Below, piece by piece: positions 1 through 11,341 of a stretch of DNA of 64,000 nucleotides. The stretch is taken from the NCBI GenBank assembly GCA_000750105.3, contig JPHH03000013.1, positions 434,001-498,000 of the forward strand. Direction: 5' to 3'. The notes under the pieces are model-generated. The model saw only the letters and a list, made by a program, of their open reading frames with translations, was not told where the DNA came from and ran no database searches. The translations under genes were made by a program, and so were the position numbers. Every line of letters starts with the position of its first letter. The stretch's first letter is position 1. The stretch comes from Tolypocladium sp. Sup5 PDA-1 (Eukaryota; Ascomycota; Sordariomycetes; Hypocreales; Ophiocordycipitaceae).

Positions 1-1
1 G

Positions 2-1361
2 TGCGCCGAGCAATATCAGAACTCGCACCCCGTTCTAAAGACTCTCAAGTCAGGAGAGCAGGTCATCGTTGACCCAGAACTTACAGTCCAGAGGCTATTC
101 ATGTGGTAAGTGCTCTTTTAAGAACTCCCAAAACATGACGTATGAGATGTGGGCTCTGACCATGGGATCTCAGGTTTTACTGGGTTGTGAATGTCGGGGG
201 TCTTTCGCCTCTAGTCACCGTCAACATCGAAAATCATCACTCTTTCTGGTTGGCATATTTGGTGCCCTTGATGTAAGTAGGGTTGCAAATTTCCGGCTGC
301 TCTAGCTAATGCGCCGCCCAGAGCCATTGTACTCGCAGTAGGCGTGTTCCTCCTCGGGCGGAATCAATATGTCAAAGTTTCTCCCGTGGGATCTGCCATT
401 CTGGACGCCTGCCGCACAACTAGCATTGCGATCAAGGAGAAAGGCTTTCGCAATGCGCGTCCATCCGTTCTTCGGGAGCGAGGCCAGGCAGACAAGTACC
501 CAATCGCCCGTCAGGAACGATACACAGATGCCTACGTTGACGATGTTCGGCGCGGGCTGAAGAGTTGCAAGGTACGTCACGATATGGCCACTCTGGCCTT
601 GGCCTGTCTAACAAGGTATTAGATGTTTTTGTTTTTCCCCTTCTACTTTATCTGCTGGAACCAGATGTGGAACAACTTGATCTCTCAGGCAGGGCACATG
701 GCCCTCCACGGGACACCGAACGATCTGCTGCAGAACCTAGATCCGATCGCCCTGGTCATATTCATTCCCTTTCTAGACGGTTTGTTACTGCAAAATCAGA
801 TTTCTTGTTCGATGATCACAGTACTGACTATTTCAGTGATTGTCTACCCCTTGCTGCGGAAATACAAGATCGACTTCGACCCCGTGACGCGTATTTTCAT
901 GGGGTTCATGTTTGCTTCCATTGCCATGGTCTACGCCTGCGTCCTTCAACATTACATCTATGTTTCGCCACCAAACTCCATTCACGTCTGGATTCAAGCA
1001 CCGAGTTATGTTTTGGTGGCATTCTCCGAGGCGTTTATTATTGTTACTGGCCTTGAACTGGCCTTTACCCAGGCGCCAAAAACGTTGGTTGCTCGTCCCC
1101 TCCCTGGTAGATCTCTTGCTCACAAAAGACAGTCTACGTTCGGTGATTTCTGCTGTCTTTTGGCTGACCATTGCTGTGGCTGCTGCCATCTGCATTGCAC
1201 TTGGTGCTGTGTCTCAGGACCCGTACCTCGTGTGGATGTACGGCTCTTTGGCCATCGTCGGCTTTGTTGCAGGCTGTTTGTTCTATGCGTGCTTCTTTCC
1301 TGGTAGGAGAAAGTGGACTCCCAGAGAGGAGGTCGTGATTGAGGGAAGTGCAGTGCAGTAA
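2..1361 (+). CDS. PTR2-type proton/oligopeptide symporter, 3' part
   Basis: Plasma-membrane importer of di/tripeptides of the POT/PTR family; the 5' part lies outside the window. Proposed exons: 2-105, 174-272, 322-571, 623-779, 837-1083, 1133-1361; all phases close and give 210 residues before TAA. Family hallmarks are the VIVDPELTVQRLFMW stretch, the FYWVVNVGGLSPLVTV helix, GRNQYVKVSPVGSA, the WNQMWNNLISQAGHM helix and the C-terminal FTQAPKTLRSVISAVFWLT helices. The last intron (1084-1132) uses a less common GTTGGT donor, but it restores the conserved helix that would otherwise be frameshifted. It is transcribed in the same direction as the decarboxylase gene 1.1 kb downstream. Family assignment is secure; exact exon edges are inferred. 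Confidence 0.85.
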
Positions 1362-2441
1362 GAAGAGATAAGATCTGGCCCGAATGAAGCTTCTCCGTCT
1401 GACTGAGCTATTTCGATACTACCTGAGCTCGAACTATTTATCAAGCAATTCGTGAACGGTATACGCCGGAATCTCCTTCCATGGCAATGGAGCGCTTCTA
1501 TCGCCCGTCTTCAGTTGGTAATTTGGTGTTTGCGTATACTTCGTTTTGTGGAACACGCTGTTGTCTCCAGGCTGCCTTGTCGAAGTTACATATTAATTAG
1601 CACGTCTTGATACGTGATGTTACCTCTACCCTCTCATCCGGCCCCCCGAACGCATGCATATTGCCGTCCTTCAACCCATCAGGCAGATCACAGTATTGCC
1701 AGATTCTACAAAGTTGCCAATTCAGTGAAGGTAATTGACGTCATTCTGATATCGGTTCGCGGGTCCACTAAGACGTCAGACTTGTTGGGACCCGTGAACT
1801 TTATTCAGCCTGGTACTTCGTACCTTGCACATAGCTTACAACACCACGGCATTACAGATAGCAGCATCAGCCGATTGACTTTTAGCAAGAGGGGTTAGAT
1901 ACCGCTACATCCGGACTATTAGTAGAACGACTTTAGATGCCTGACTTTGCTATGAGCGGGATTTTATAGGACAGCGCAATGTGCTGTCATAATCCTGGAT
2001 TCCCAGACCAAAGGCCAACGCCAAGTATTATTCCGTTGACCATTCCGTTGACCATTGCACTAAATTTTTAGTAGTGTAGTCATATCAGCCGTACTCCCCA
2101 GAGCCTCAGCTGAACTCCGCGACACATGTTAGATGAGCACTCCAGAAGCTAATCTATCGAACCGCGACAGTGGAGAGATACTCTCCTAGTGCAAGCCTCA
2201 CGAACATAATGACACAACCTGGCTAACGATGTACCAACTCAACCTTTTCGGCCTGTTGCCGGATACCCGCGTCTTTCACTTCCCAAGCCCACACCTGTAA
2301 CTCCAACGGGTTGAGTATAAAAGAAGAACGGCCCTTTAGTGTTCTGGTCTGCCAAACTACTGCTGCAACCATCCCTGTGGTATCCAAAAAAAAAAATCTT
2401 CCGTTCAGTGCTATCGCTTCTTGCTCAAATCTCCTCCTACC
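1362..2441. other. intergenic region / decarboxylase promoter
   Basis: No coding frame with protein-like character was found. The region holds the transporter's 3' flank and the promoter of the downstream decarboxylase gene. An A-run (about 2387-2397) and a CT-rich leader precede the start codon. Confidence 0.6.
2316..2322 (+). promoter_or_regulatory. TATA box (TATAAAA)
   Basis: A perfect TATAAAA lies 120 nt before the decarboxylase ATG at 2442. The distance fits a core promoter with a leader of roughly 90 nt. Function is inferred from position only. Confidence 0.55.
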
Positions 2442-4701
2442 ATGTCTGAGATCCTCGTTGGCGAGTATCTCTTCCGCCGGCTGAAAGAAATCGGCATCGA
2501 GACCATCTTCGGTGTCCCTGGCGGTATGCCTCCTCCCAACTCAGGGATAGGAGGGAAAGTCCTTGGGTTCGAGAGCTAACATGAATCAGACTATGAACTC
2601 TCGCTTCTAGATCTCGTCCCCAAGGTGGATCTGAAGTGGGTGGGCACTCCCAACGAACTAGTGGGAGCCTACGCTGCAGATGGTTACGCACGGGAGAAGG
2701 GAGCCGGAGCACTCGTCACTACCTTTGGCCCTGGAGAACTCAGTGCACTTTGCGGTATCGGCGGAGCTTTCTGCGAATTCGTTCCAATTATTCACATCGT
2801 CGGGTATCCTACAAGCCAGGCTCAGGCTAGCGGAAAGATCCTTCACCATACCCTGGGCGACCTCAGCTATGAGTGCGTAACATCCATCTTTTCCAATTGT
2901 GGGTTGCTAACTGGGGGCAGTCATTATGTCAAGATGTCGGGCCAGATGTCGTGTGCCACCACCATACTCAAGGATGCCCACACAGCGGCCAGAGAGATTG
3001 ATAGGGTCTTGAATGGTTTGTCTTGTCAACTTTCAACCGGGGTGCCTTAGCTGACAGAAGCCGATAGATATGCTTTACCATTCTCAGCCCGCATAGTAAG
3101 TGCCTCTCTGTCTGAGTGTGAACTCAACTCACGCCTTCTAGCATCGGGATCGCAGAAGATGTCGCATACGCTAAGATTCCCGTGTCCTACCTTGAGAAGA
3201 AGATAACCACGACACTTCCTGAGAACAACCCTGACATGGAAAAGAAGGTGGTCAAAGAAATCATTAGGAATCTGGAGTCAGCAAAGAGTCCCATCATCAT
3301 GGTAGATGGCGGCGCGGCTCGAGGAAGCTGGGAGAAATTCGTGGGAAGTCTTGTTGACGCGCTCAAAGTCCCTTTTTTCACCACCATTCTGGGAAAAGGT
3401 ACGGTGGACGAGCAGAATCCACTCTACGGCGGCAGTTACGGAGGCTCTGGGTCCTTGACAAGCGTTATCAGAGCCGTCGAGGACTCTGATTGCATCCTCT
3501 GGCTCGGCAATCTCCCTTCCGACTTCAATACGTAAGCCCCTTCCGTCCATTTCCCTGATGAACGATGCTAACTTTGTTCTAGCGGGATGTTCTCTGAGCA
3601 TGTCAAGGCATCGATGATCATTGATTTCCAGCGCTTCTTCGTTAAAGTGAGCTCAAGAAGCTATTCAAAACTCCCACGACTTACTAATCTTTGTGTAGAT
3701 TGGAGACGCCAAACACGATGCCAAGATTATCCATGTAAGTTGATTTTGACATAACAAAGGAAAATACTACTGATTACTTGACTCAGGTCCTTCCGAAGTT
3801 GATCAACGAAATCAAGTCCAACAGCCGCCTAGGAACGCGCAAGTCCGGCGTTGAGCTAGCCAGACCCCCGAAAGTTTCAATGCCCAAAGGCATCGGCCAA
3901 GACTGGCTCTGGCATGTGAGTAAATCTCGTCGTGATATATAAAAACGCCGCGATTGATTCAGAGAGGGCTGACATTGCTCGCCAGCGTCTGTCTTCCTTC
4001 CTGCAGCCCGGCGACCTAATTGTTTCGGAGACAGGCACCTCCCAAGTCGGTATCCAGCTGACCACGTACCCAACCGGGGCAAAGGCTTGGACGCAAGCTG
4101 TCTACGGCAGCATTGGGTACGCAGCGGGTGCCGCAATTGGACTTTCGATCGCTGCGAAGGAGATGGGGACGTACAAGCGGATGATCCTCATCACGGGCGA
4201 AGGAAGCTTGCAGCTCACTGTGCAGGCATTCTCAATGCTTAATAGGCACGGCATCGTTCCTGTCGTGTGAGTGACTTGGAGCAAATCTTGTGGTTACAAA
4301 TGACGGCTGACGAGCTAATCAGTTTCGTCCTCAACAACTGCGGCTACACCGTCGAGCGTTACTTCAACGGCTGGGAGGCGCAGTACAATGACGTGCCGAT
4401 GTGGGACTACTCCGGACTCTTCCGTGCCTTTTCACCGGAGATTAAGGTGAAAGGCTTCAAGGTTAGCACGGCGGCCGAACTCGACGGCCTTCTTTCCGAC
4501 AAGGAATTCCAAACCGCGACTTATCCCCAGGTATGTGATCTAGGAAGAATGAGAATGATGGCTATGATCCACGTCAATGCTAACTCTGATTTTCAGTGCG
4601 TTGATATGATCATGGATCCCAAAGATGCTCCAACGATTCTCAAGGGTATATTCGAGGCGAAAGCGAAGCAAATCGCCGCTATGAAGGCAAAGAAGACCTA
4701 A
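2442..4701 (+). CDS. pyruvate decarboxylase-like thiamine-diphosphate enzyme
   Basis: Non-oxidative decarboxylation of a 2-oxo acid (pyruvate, indolepyruvate or a branched/aromatic 2-keto acid) to the aldehyde; cytosolic. Eleven exons: 2442-2523, 2590-2872, 2921-3015, 3068-3095, 3142-3531, 3583-3646, 3699-3734, 3787-3915, 3986-4266, 4323-4530, 4597-4701, giving 566 residues, the usual PDC length. Catalytic residues are present: D28 in GVPGDYEL, the cofactor-activating glutamate E50 in PNELVGAYAADGYAR, the HHTLG histidine pair, and NNCGYTVER near the C-terminus. The Mg/TPP motif reads GEGS (E441) where most PDCs have GDGS. The 28-nt fourth exon is short but restores YHSQPAYIG. Substrate cannot be told. 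Its neighbours (peptide transporter, reductase, regulator) suggest amino-acid or secondary metabolism rather than bulk fermentation. Confidence 0.88.
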
Positions 4702-4847
4702 CAGTACGCGAATCCAAGGTCTGCATTTCTTCGTGAGGCCATATTAGTCAATACAAGCTATTTGTTTCGCCTATATGGCAGGCTAATAATGTCACGGAAG
4801 CGCCTGGTGTATGCTCCGTATATGTCCGTCATCGTCTTGGGCCCCCT

Positions 4848-6262
4848 TCACAGCTCAACATGTCCGTCAGATATCGGCGTTTCCTGCAGCACGTGCTGTG
4901 TCTCATCAAAGTCTTCAGTTTCTGCGCAATATGACCAATCCATCCTCATTCGTAACCAGAATGCCGCCCCTCTGGCAGCAGAAAATGCGGGATCATCGGA
5001 GACTACAAGCTCAGCATCGTCTTTCTTACTAGTGCCTTGCGCTGGCTTAACGGCACAAGCCCCAGGGATGCCTTTAACAACGTTTTGTACGACAGCCAAG
5101 AACTCTGGCGTGTCAGCTGCCTCTCCCGCCACGAGAACTAGAAAGGGCAAATGAGAAAATCCCGGATGCCGCTCGGTATAAGTGGTAGCGCGGGAAAGGA
5201 GCAGCTTTTGAACGGCATTCCAGAAGAGTACAGGCGTAGTCGCCTCATTTAGCTTATCGAGACCGAATTCGGCGTTTATAGAGCCGATGTCCTCTTCCCA
5301 GGTATAGTGAAAGAAGCACCTTGCTGGTCGGAGAGACGTGTATAGGGAACGGTTTGTGAAACTGTGCGATGCGTAAGCCACTTTGCTACCGAGAAGTACA
5401 AAGCATTATCGGCCGATATGGACAAGGGCACCAACCTGACATAATAAGCGATTTGGCGCACGCGTGATTCGATCCCAGAATCGTCGTCCAGAAAACACCA
5501 GCGTTCCCTACATATCCGGCGGCCATTCGACGCGAGCACGGCGTTGAGTTCAGCAAGATACGGGGGATTACTAGCCTCCCAATCGTACGGCTCCAGTCCT
5601 GCAAGAACCCGCGCGTTATTTACGGTGCTGTCGACGGGAATGACGTCCTGCCAGGCGGCCATCCGGGGCGCCGCAACGGAGGCGGTGTTGATGCGAGTTC
5701 CCAGGGCTGCTTCCGAGGCGTCCTTTAATGCGACTATAAGATCGGCCAATACAGCCTCTTCTGAGGTCGCCGGAAGGCCAACACTTCGCTTTAGAAGCCT
5801 CCATAGACTCAACCAATAGCCTACGGACCCAAAAGAACCGAGCCAGTGTGGGGTCTGGGGCTCCAGGATTAACCGCTCCATAAGTGCCATGTATTGTGAG
5901 CTTCCCCGGACCTTGGCCAAGTTGATTATCGTTCCATTGCTGAAGTGCGCGATGGACGTCCTAGATCCCAAAAGAAATATCCGTCAGCACTTGCTGGTAG
6001 AATGATTGAAGGCGTAATGAGAGGGAAGTGACTCAACATCGATATGTGAAATGTAAGAGAAGTTGGACAGATCATCTTACCCGTATGATTGACCTAGATT
6101 GAACCCCACGGCAGGTTCGCCCTGCTCTCCAGGCTCGCCGCAGGTATTGCAGACAGTGTGTTCCTGGCAGGTCATTAAAGGGACCAGCAGGCCTAAGATG
6201 AGGACAAGTCTAATCGGGAGCAAGCTGAATGGCCCGCGGACTCCAAATGGCAAGAGCATTGT
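4848..6262 (-). CDS. secreted or ER-targeted Hsp70/actin-fold (ASKHA) ATPase-like protein
   Basis: Three exons on the minus strand (6262-6081, 5960-5436, 5361-4848) give about 406 residues. Residues about 10-31 form a strong hydrophobic signal sequence (SLLPIRLVLILGLLVPLMT). A cysteine-containing linker (CNTCGEPGEQGEP) follows, then AVGFNLGQSYGTSIAHFSNG, which resembles the Hsp70 phosphate-1 loop. Near the C-terminus FLVLVAGEAADTPEFLAVVQ resembles the adenosine loop, and DDPAFSAARGAAFW matches the tail seen in Hsp70-like fungal proteins. No substrate-binding domain follows, so this is a nucleotide-binding-domain-only protein. The gene converges on the decarboxylase (146-nt gap) and diverges from the reductase. 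Fold assignment is by motif resemblance only; it could instead be an orphan protein. Confidence 0.6.
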
Positions 6263-7046
6263 CTGATGCTGGCTCCAGTGTTGCAGAGGTCCCATTCCCG
6301 TTTGTTGTGCACGCTTGTCGTTTTCATAACCTGGCAGTTAGAGATGACTGGTGCTCATCCCGCCGTTTGGTGTTGCGCGTGCTCAAGAAATTTCGTAGGA
6401 GAAAACGGTGTCATCCCATTCCTGGACAGCTGCCTAGGCGACTTTGCGAGACATACACGTGAAACTCATTCCACCCTACGGATACCCATGCACAAAGGAA
6501 GGGGGCGTGTTGGGCGTTAACCCCGCTGGGAGCTCTGCGATTGGGCCCCCAGTGCTGAGGCACCCCGGCGGGCACCGCTGACCCCGTGGAGCGTTACTCT
6601 GACGGAGTTCTTAACTTACAGCCGGCTGGTACACCTCGGGGACTGCCTATCAAGCGTACTGAAAGCGTCGGCACGTCCCGCCTGATTCGGTAGGCGCCAT
6701 AGCGCTTTCTGACTTGATCTGTACGTTCGTACTTAGGGTGGGGTAGGCTGACGCTGCCCCGGGCTTTGCATTTAACTCCGTCGTGTGAACGTATTAATTC
6801 AATGCCATCTCCCGCCATAGTTCTTGCGTTTTGTAATAAGCGATTGATAACTCCTCGCTGTTTTGGACGTTGAAACTTATTATATCAACTTCTCAGACAC
6901 GCTGTCCCATATGCCAGGATAAACTAGTCTCGGCTTATTCTCAAGAACTTTCAAGTGCCAGAAGTCGCTGTGAGTATCAACGCCCATCTGTGAATCTAAA
7001 GAAGCAATGATTTAATTCTGACGATGTTTCAACAGCATCTCCTAAT
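6263..7046. promoter_or_regulatory. divergent promoter region
   Basis: This 784-nt gap separates two divergent genes, the secreted ASKHA-like gene (minus) and the MDR reductase (plus), and must contain both promoters. No clear TATA box or coding frame was seen. Confidence 0.5.
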
Positions 7047-8187
7047 ATGGCATCAAAAAACACCAAATATCTCATCCCGGGAAAAGGCAGCCGCTTAGTC
7101 GCCACAACCACCGCAAAACCGGCCATTATCGAGCCCACCGAAGTCATGATCCGCCTCAAAGCCATTGCCATCAACCCAGCCGATTGCAAAATGATCGATC
7201 AGGGCCACAGAGTCACTTCATGGCCTCTCGTGCCAGGCCTAGACGGCGCCGGTGTTGTCGAGGCTGTTGGAGACAAGGTGAAGGACTTTGCAATTGGGGA
7301 TGAGGTGCTGGCACTTTTCACGGCTGGCGATCGTTCCGGGTCGTATCAGAACTTCGCCGTAGTACAAGAGATGATGGTGGCAAAAAAGCCCACGAGCTGG
7401 TCGTTCGAAGACGCAGCGACTTTAGGGTGCGTTATCCCTCTTTCCCCTAACGTTTGCCACCCCGTTCTTGTTTTCCGTGCTTCGGGTCCCCTCTAGAGAG
7501 TTTGCATGCGTGGGACTAACACATTATCTCAAATTTAGAGTATGTTTCCTCACAGCCGTAATAGGCCTCGGAATCGGGCTGAAGACTTCAGTACCGTTTC
7601 TCAAAGAGGGACCAACAACTGGCTTTAGACCCTCTTCCGCTCTGATTCTAGGCGGTAGCTCTGCACTTGGCGCAGCCACAATCCAGCTTCTTCGTCTTGC
7701 AGTGCCGGATTGTATGATTCTGGCAACCAGCTCGCCAAATCACCATAGTTACCTCACCAATACTCTCGGCGCGGACGGGGCCTTTGACCGAAATTCGTCA
7801 TCACTGATCATGGGCGTCCAGTCGGCAAGCCCGGGATCTCGAGGCGTCGACGCAATCATTGACGCTGTTGGCGCTGCCGGCACACAAAAACATGTTTTTG
7901 AGGCCTTTGACCAAAGAGGACCCAAGAGGTATGCACAGGTATGGACCGGCGACGAGGAGATCGAGGTCCCCAGCGGCGTGAATTCGGTAATGTTCAGGGG
8001 CCGAGATCTCCCCCAGCTGCAAGGAGGCAAGAACATAATGGGAGCGTTGCAAACGTTGCTGGAGGAGGAGAACTATAAGTTGCCGCTGCCAGTGCACAAA
8101 GTGGGCGACGGACTTGATGCGCTGGAAAGGGGCCTGGATATTATGCGCAAGGGTGTCAGCGGAGAGAAACTGGTGGTTGTAATATAG
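7047..8187 (+). CDS. zinc-independent MDR-family oxidoreductase (enoyl reductase-like)
   Basis: NAD(P)H-dependent reductase of the medium-chain dehydrogenase/reductase superfamily, in the group that includes fungal trans-acting enoyl reductases and ToxD-like proteins. Exons 7047-7426 and 7539-8187 give 342 residues. The N-terminal GroES-like domain shows INPADCK, VPGLDGAGVVEAVG and IGDEVLAL; the zinc ligands of alcohol dehydrogenases are absent. The Rossmann domain follows, with ALILGGSSALGAATIQLL as dinucleotide-binding motif and VDAIIDAVGAAG. The join restores the standard ATLGV...IGLGIGL segment. It lies tail-to-tail with the Zn2Cys6 regulator (87-nt gap). It could act in polyketide tailoring or general quinone/enone reduction; substrate is unknown. 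Confidence 0.85.
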
Positions 8188-8274
8188 ACTTAGATTATCG
8201 GAGGTATGACGAATCCTTAGAAGCTGCTGAAGCGATCCATCCAACAGACATGGCCCCTTCGAAGTTGCTGCGCG

Positions 8275-10333
8275 TTATGGAGCATCGTTCAAGGACCTAA
8301 ACGCTTGGACAATGTGAGGTGGGAGTTGCAGGACATTTTCAACACCCTTCCAGAATACGGAGTCGATTCTTAACAGCCCCAAGCAAAGAACAGGCAAAGA
8401 CTTTGCCTTTAGACGAAGTTCCCTTCGGGTCGACTGCAAGAGTTTTATCCATGCTACGGCTTCATCGTAGCTGGAGGTCGAAACGACCATCATGAGTAAT
8501 GTGAAGCAGAGTGATGAGACGGCTGGTTGAGCCCATGGGGGCCAAAATCCGTTGATGTTCTCGACGCTCAGTCTCCCAATAAAGTTGGAAAAGCCTTTTG
8601 TGCAAGATTTCATGCTTTCCCTGATGGAATGTACCTGAGAGGAGCAATCGGACGCATTGGTGATGCCCAAGTCAGTGCCGAGAAATGGCCGCAGGGCAGC
8701 ACGGAGGATGATAAGGTTGGTGTAGTGATAGCCGAGCTCCGTCACGGCCCGGGATATGGAAGACGGTGGAGTTTGAGATGAGGCACCACACTGTTCGGGT
8801 AGGCTGCGTGCTAAAGCCATGGCGACATCCATGACTTGGGTAGGGTTGTGTGACGCCGACTTCAACGAGCGAAGAGAGCTGAGGGAGCCGGTCAGTAAGA
8901 GGGTTCTCATTTCGAGGCTCAATGCCTGATGTGACTCACTAAAGGCTTGCAAGTGACGAGTCGAGAACGGCAGTTAGGGACGACCATCTGAGTAACTGAG
9001 CCCAGTCTTCTTCGGATAAGCCGCAGTCGAGCTTGTCGTCTGACATCAGCGACGTGACGAGCCAATTATCGCCGTTGATAAGTGTCGGTCTCCCAAGACT
9101 CGATGCAAGCCATCTATCGGCAGAGAAAATGATGAAGGAGAGACGGCGCCTCAGCGCAATTTCTGACGGTCGTAGATTCCACGAGGTGGGATCCAAGTGT
9201 AGCCCAATATTAACTGCCGCCGTCACGAGGCTTCCCATCATGCTCCATCTATGAGACGCATCAGACACCATTGGATCGGAAGATGGCCGAACGACAAGTA
9301 GCAGTGCGGTTTGCACTGTCTCCAGATTCGGCGAGTGTAGCTCAGCAGCCAAGGCTGTGTTGAGAACCTGGGACAAGGCCGGGTAAGGGAACGCGTCGTA
9401 CACCAGTTCTATATATGCCTGGTCGTCGTACATGACAAAAGGTACAGCAATGGCATAAATGGCCGCGAGGAGATGAGTCGGGCTGGACTCTGCATCGAGC
9501 GGTGCCGTTGTGGAGAAGATGGGATACTGCGGCGCGATGAACCTCTGATATAAAGATATGAGCCGCTTGCCCATAGAGGGAGGCACCAGCTGCTCAAGTT
9601 GTGTCCTTAAATAAGCATCCCCGGGGGTGGAATGTCCTGCTTGCTCTCTGCTTCTGGCGAAGAACGAAGGCTGGGAGAGCAGGAACTGCACCGGGACAGG
9701 CTGCTGTTGGACAGAATGAATGGCCAGTTGCTTAAACTTGAAGATGCCTCGGTGGTCCATACGATAGTGTTGCAGGATATACGGGTCCATGTCGCCCGTC
9801 ATGCCGAGGATTTCGGGGTTGGTGTTGGTTTGTCCGTCAAGCAACAGCTCCGATGAGCCCGTCGACAATCGCGGAGATGTCCGCGTCGCTATTGCAGGTC
9901 TAGCGGGATCCCCAAGGACGGAAACATTCGACGCCGGGCTGTGAGGCGTCCGAAACATGAACTGGTACTCGGAGCCGTCCATGTCGAGGTCTTGCAAGAA
10001 CTGCAAGCTCATGTCGGGAAAGGAGCCATCGCCTGCTGTCTCCTGGTCCAGCGATGTCGTAGCCGTGGTGTATACAGGCCTCCGAGAATCGGTACCAACT
10101 GCGGTCTGGGTGCTGACGGAGTCTCGTGATGCTGCATCATCATTGATGAGCTCCGAGCCTGGCAGGCCCTGGGCCGGGGGCCTCTTCCGAGGGTGCGCGT
10201 CCTCGACAAAGGTGCATTCTCGTTCGTGCAGCTGGCACAAGCGGCACGGAGGCGCGCCCTCGATGCGACACGCCGTCTTCCTAGAGCGACAGAAGTCACA
10301 AGGCCGTTGCCGTTTGCTCATGTACTTGCGCAT
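8275..10333 (-). CDS. Zn2Cys6 fungal transcription factor with fungal-specific TF domain
   Basis: Nuclear DNA-binding regulator. Exon 1 (10333-8985) starts at ATG; exon 2 is 8938-8275; total 670 residues. The binuclear zinc cluster is at the N-terminus: C12-x2-C15-x6-C22-x7-C30-x2-C33-x6-C40. The middle and C-terminal part (LRRRLSFIIFSADRWLASSLGRP) is the fungal-specific TF domain. The single 46-nt intron (8939-8984) has a weak GTCGTC donor, so that boundary is provisional, but a frame change at this point is required. Being next to the reductase, and near the decarboxylase, it is a plausible local regulator of those genes. Targets are not shown by the sequence. Confidence 0.85.
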
Positions 10334-11341
10334 GATGACGACGGAGGGCAGGCGCTGAGGCTTGCTTGAGATGTCGTTGCGAGGATTGGAACTCACTAAC
10401 GTAGCTCAAGCTATCCTGGTGTTTACAGGGATGGAGGTTGGGAGGCTGTGGGGCCGTGTTTTGCCTGAATTGTTGACGCCACCAACATCAATGAAGCTCC
10501 AGTTGCATGTTCGATACGAAGGAACGTCAATTAATGTACGAGACGACTTCCAATACAGGTACTCAGTGCAGATGGTGTTGAATTTTTCACAAGTTAATAT
10601 TATACATGTACTCCGTAGATATTGCTTCACTGGAGCCAAGATGTCATCGATCACTCCCGGATCAACCCAAGTTTCGCCGCAAACTACGTAGTTACCATTG
10701 TTGCCAGACGAAGTTTCGCTCAAGTGCCAATCCCAGAGAGGTCCATCTCTGGTATGATCCGAGAACAAACTCCGGACTTCCCGCAATGTCCGCACGAAGA
10801 TGAGGGCCTGTCTCGGCCCAACCTGTGCTGACAGCCGCCAAAGACGGCCCGCGAATATGCTTCCCCAGCTCTCGCTCCAACTGGTGCAAACAGTTTTTGC
10901 GAAACACCACCGCATGTGGCCCATCGAGCCCCCCCCCCCCCCCCCCCATCTCAAGTTGTTCCTTGGCGGTTAGTGTGGCCCGAGCCGGGGGCCCCAACGT
11001 CACATCGCCGGGGTCTAGTCGCGCGTGGTGATGCCCTGGCGTCCTGCGGCGCCTGTTGGCTTCGGACCGATGCGCTGACGGAGGCTCACGGCTTGGTTTC
11101 TGGGATCCGAGAAAATCATCCGACTGCGACTTTGGCGAGATCCTTCGCGGGAGATGGAGGGATGAGGCGACTGGGATCTCCATAGATGCCGTCCCACGTG
11201 GGGCTTGTAAGCGCCAGTCTTTGTATAAGACGGGACAGATTCGCCCTCTTGAAGAGAGATTTAACCGTCAGCCAGGCCTTTATCAGATCCGATCAGGCTC
11301 CCAGAGCAAGGTCCTTGCAAACTCAAGAACAAAGCCCCAAC
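10334..11341. promoter_or_regulatory. divergent promoter region with a 19-nt C run
   Basis: About 1 kb between the Zn2Cys6 gene (minus) and the GH71 gene (plus). It contains an uninterrupted run of 19 C at 10929-10947 and no convincing gene. A TATA-like TATAAGA at 11224-11230 lies 118 nt upstream of the GH71 start. Confidence 0.5.
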
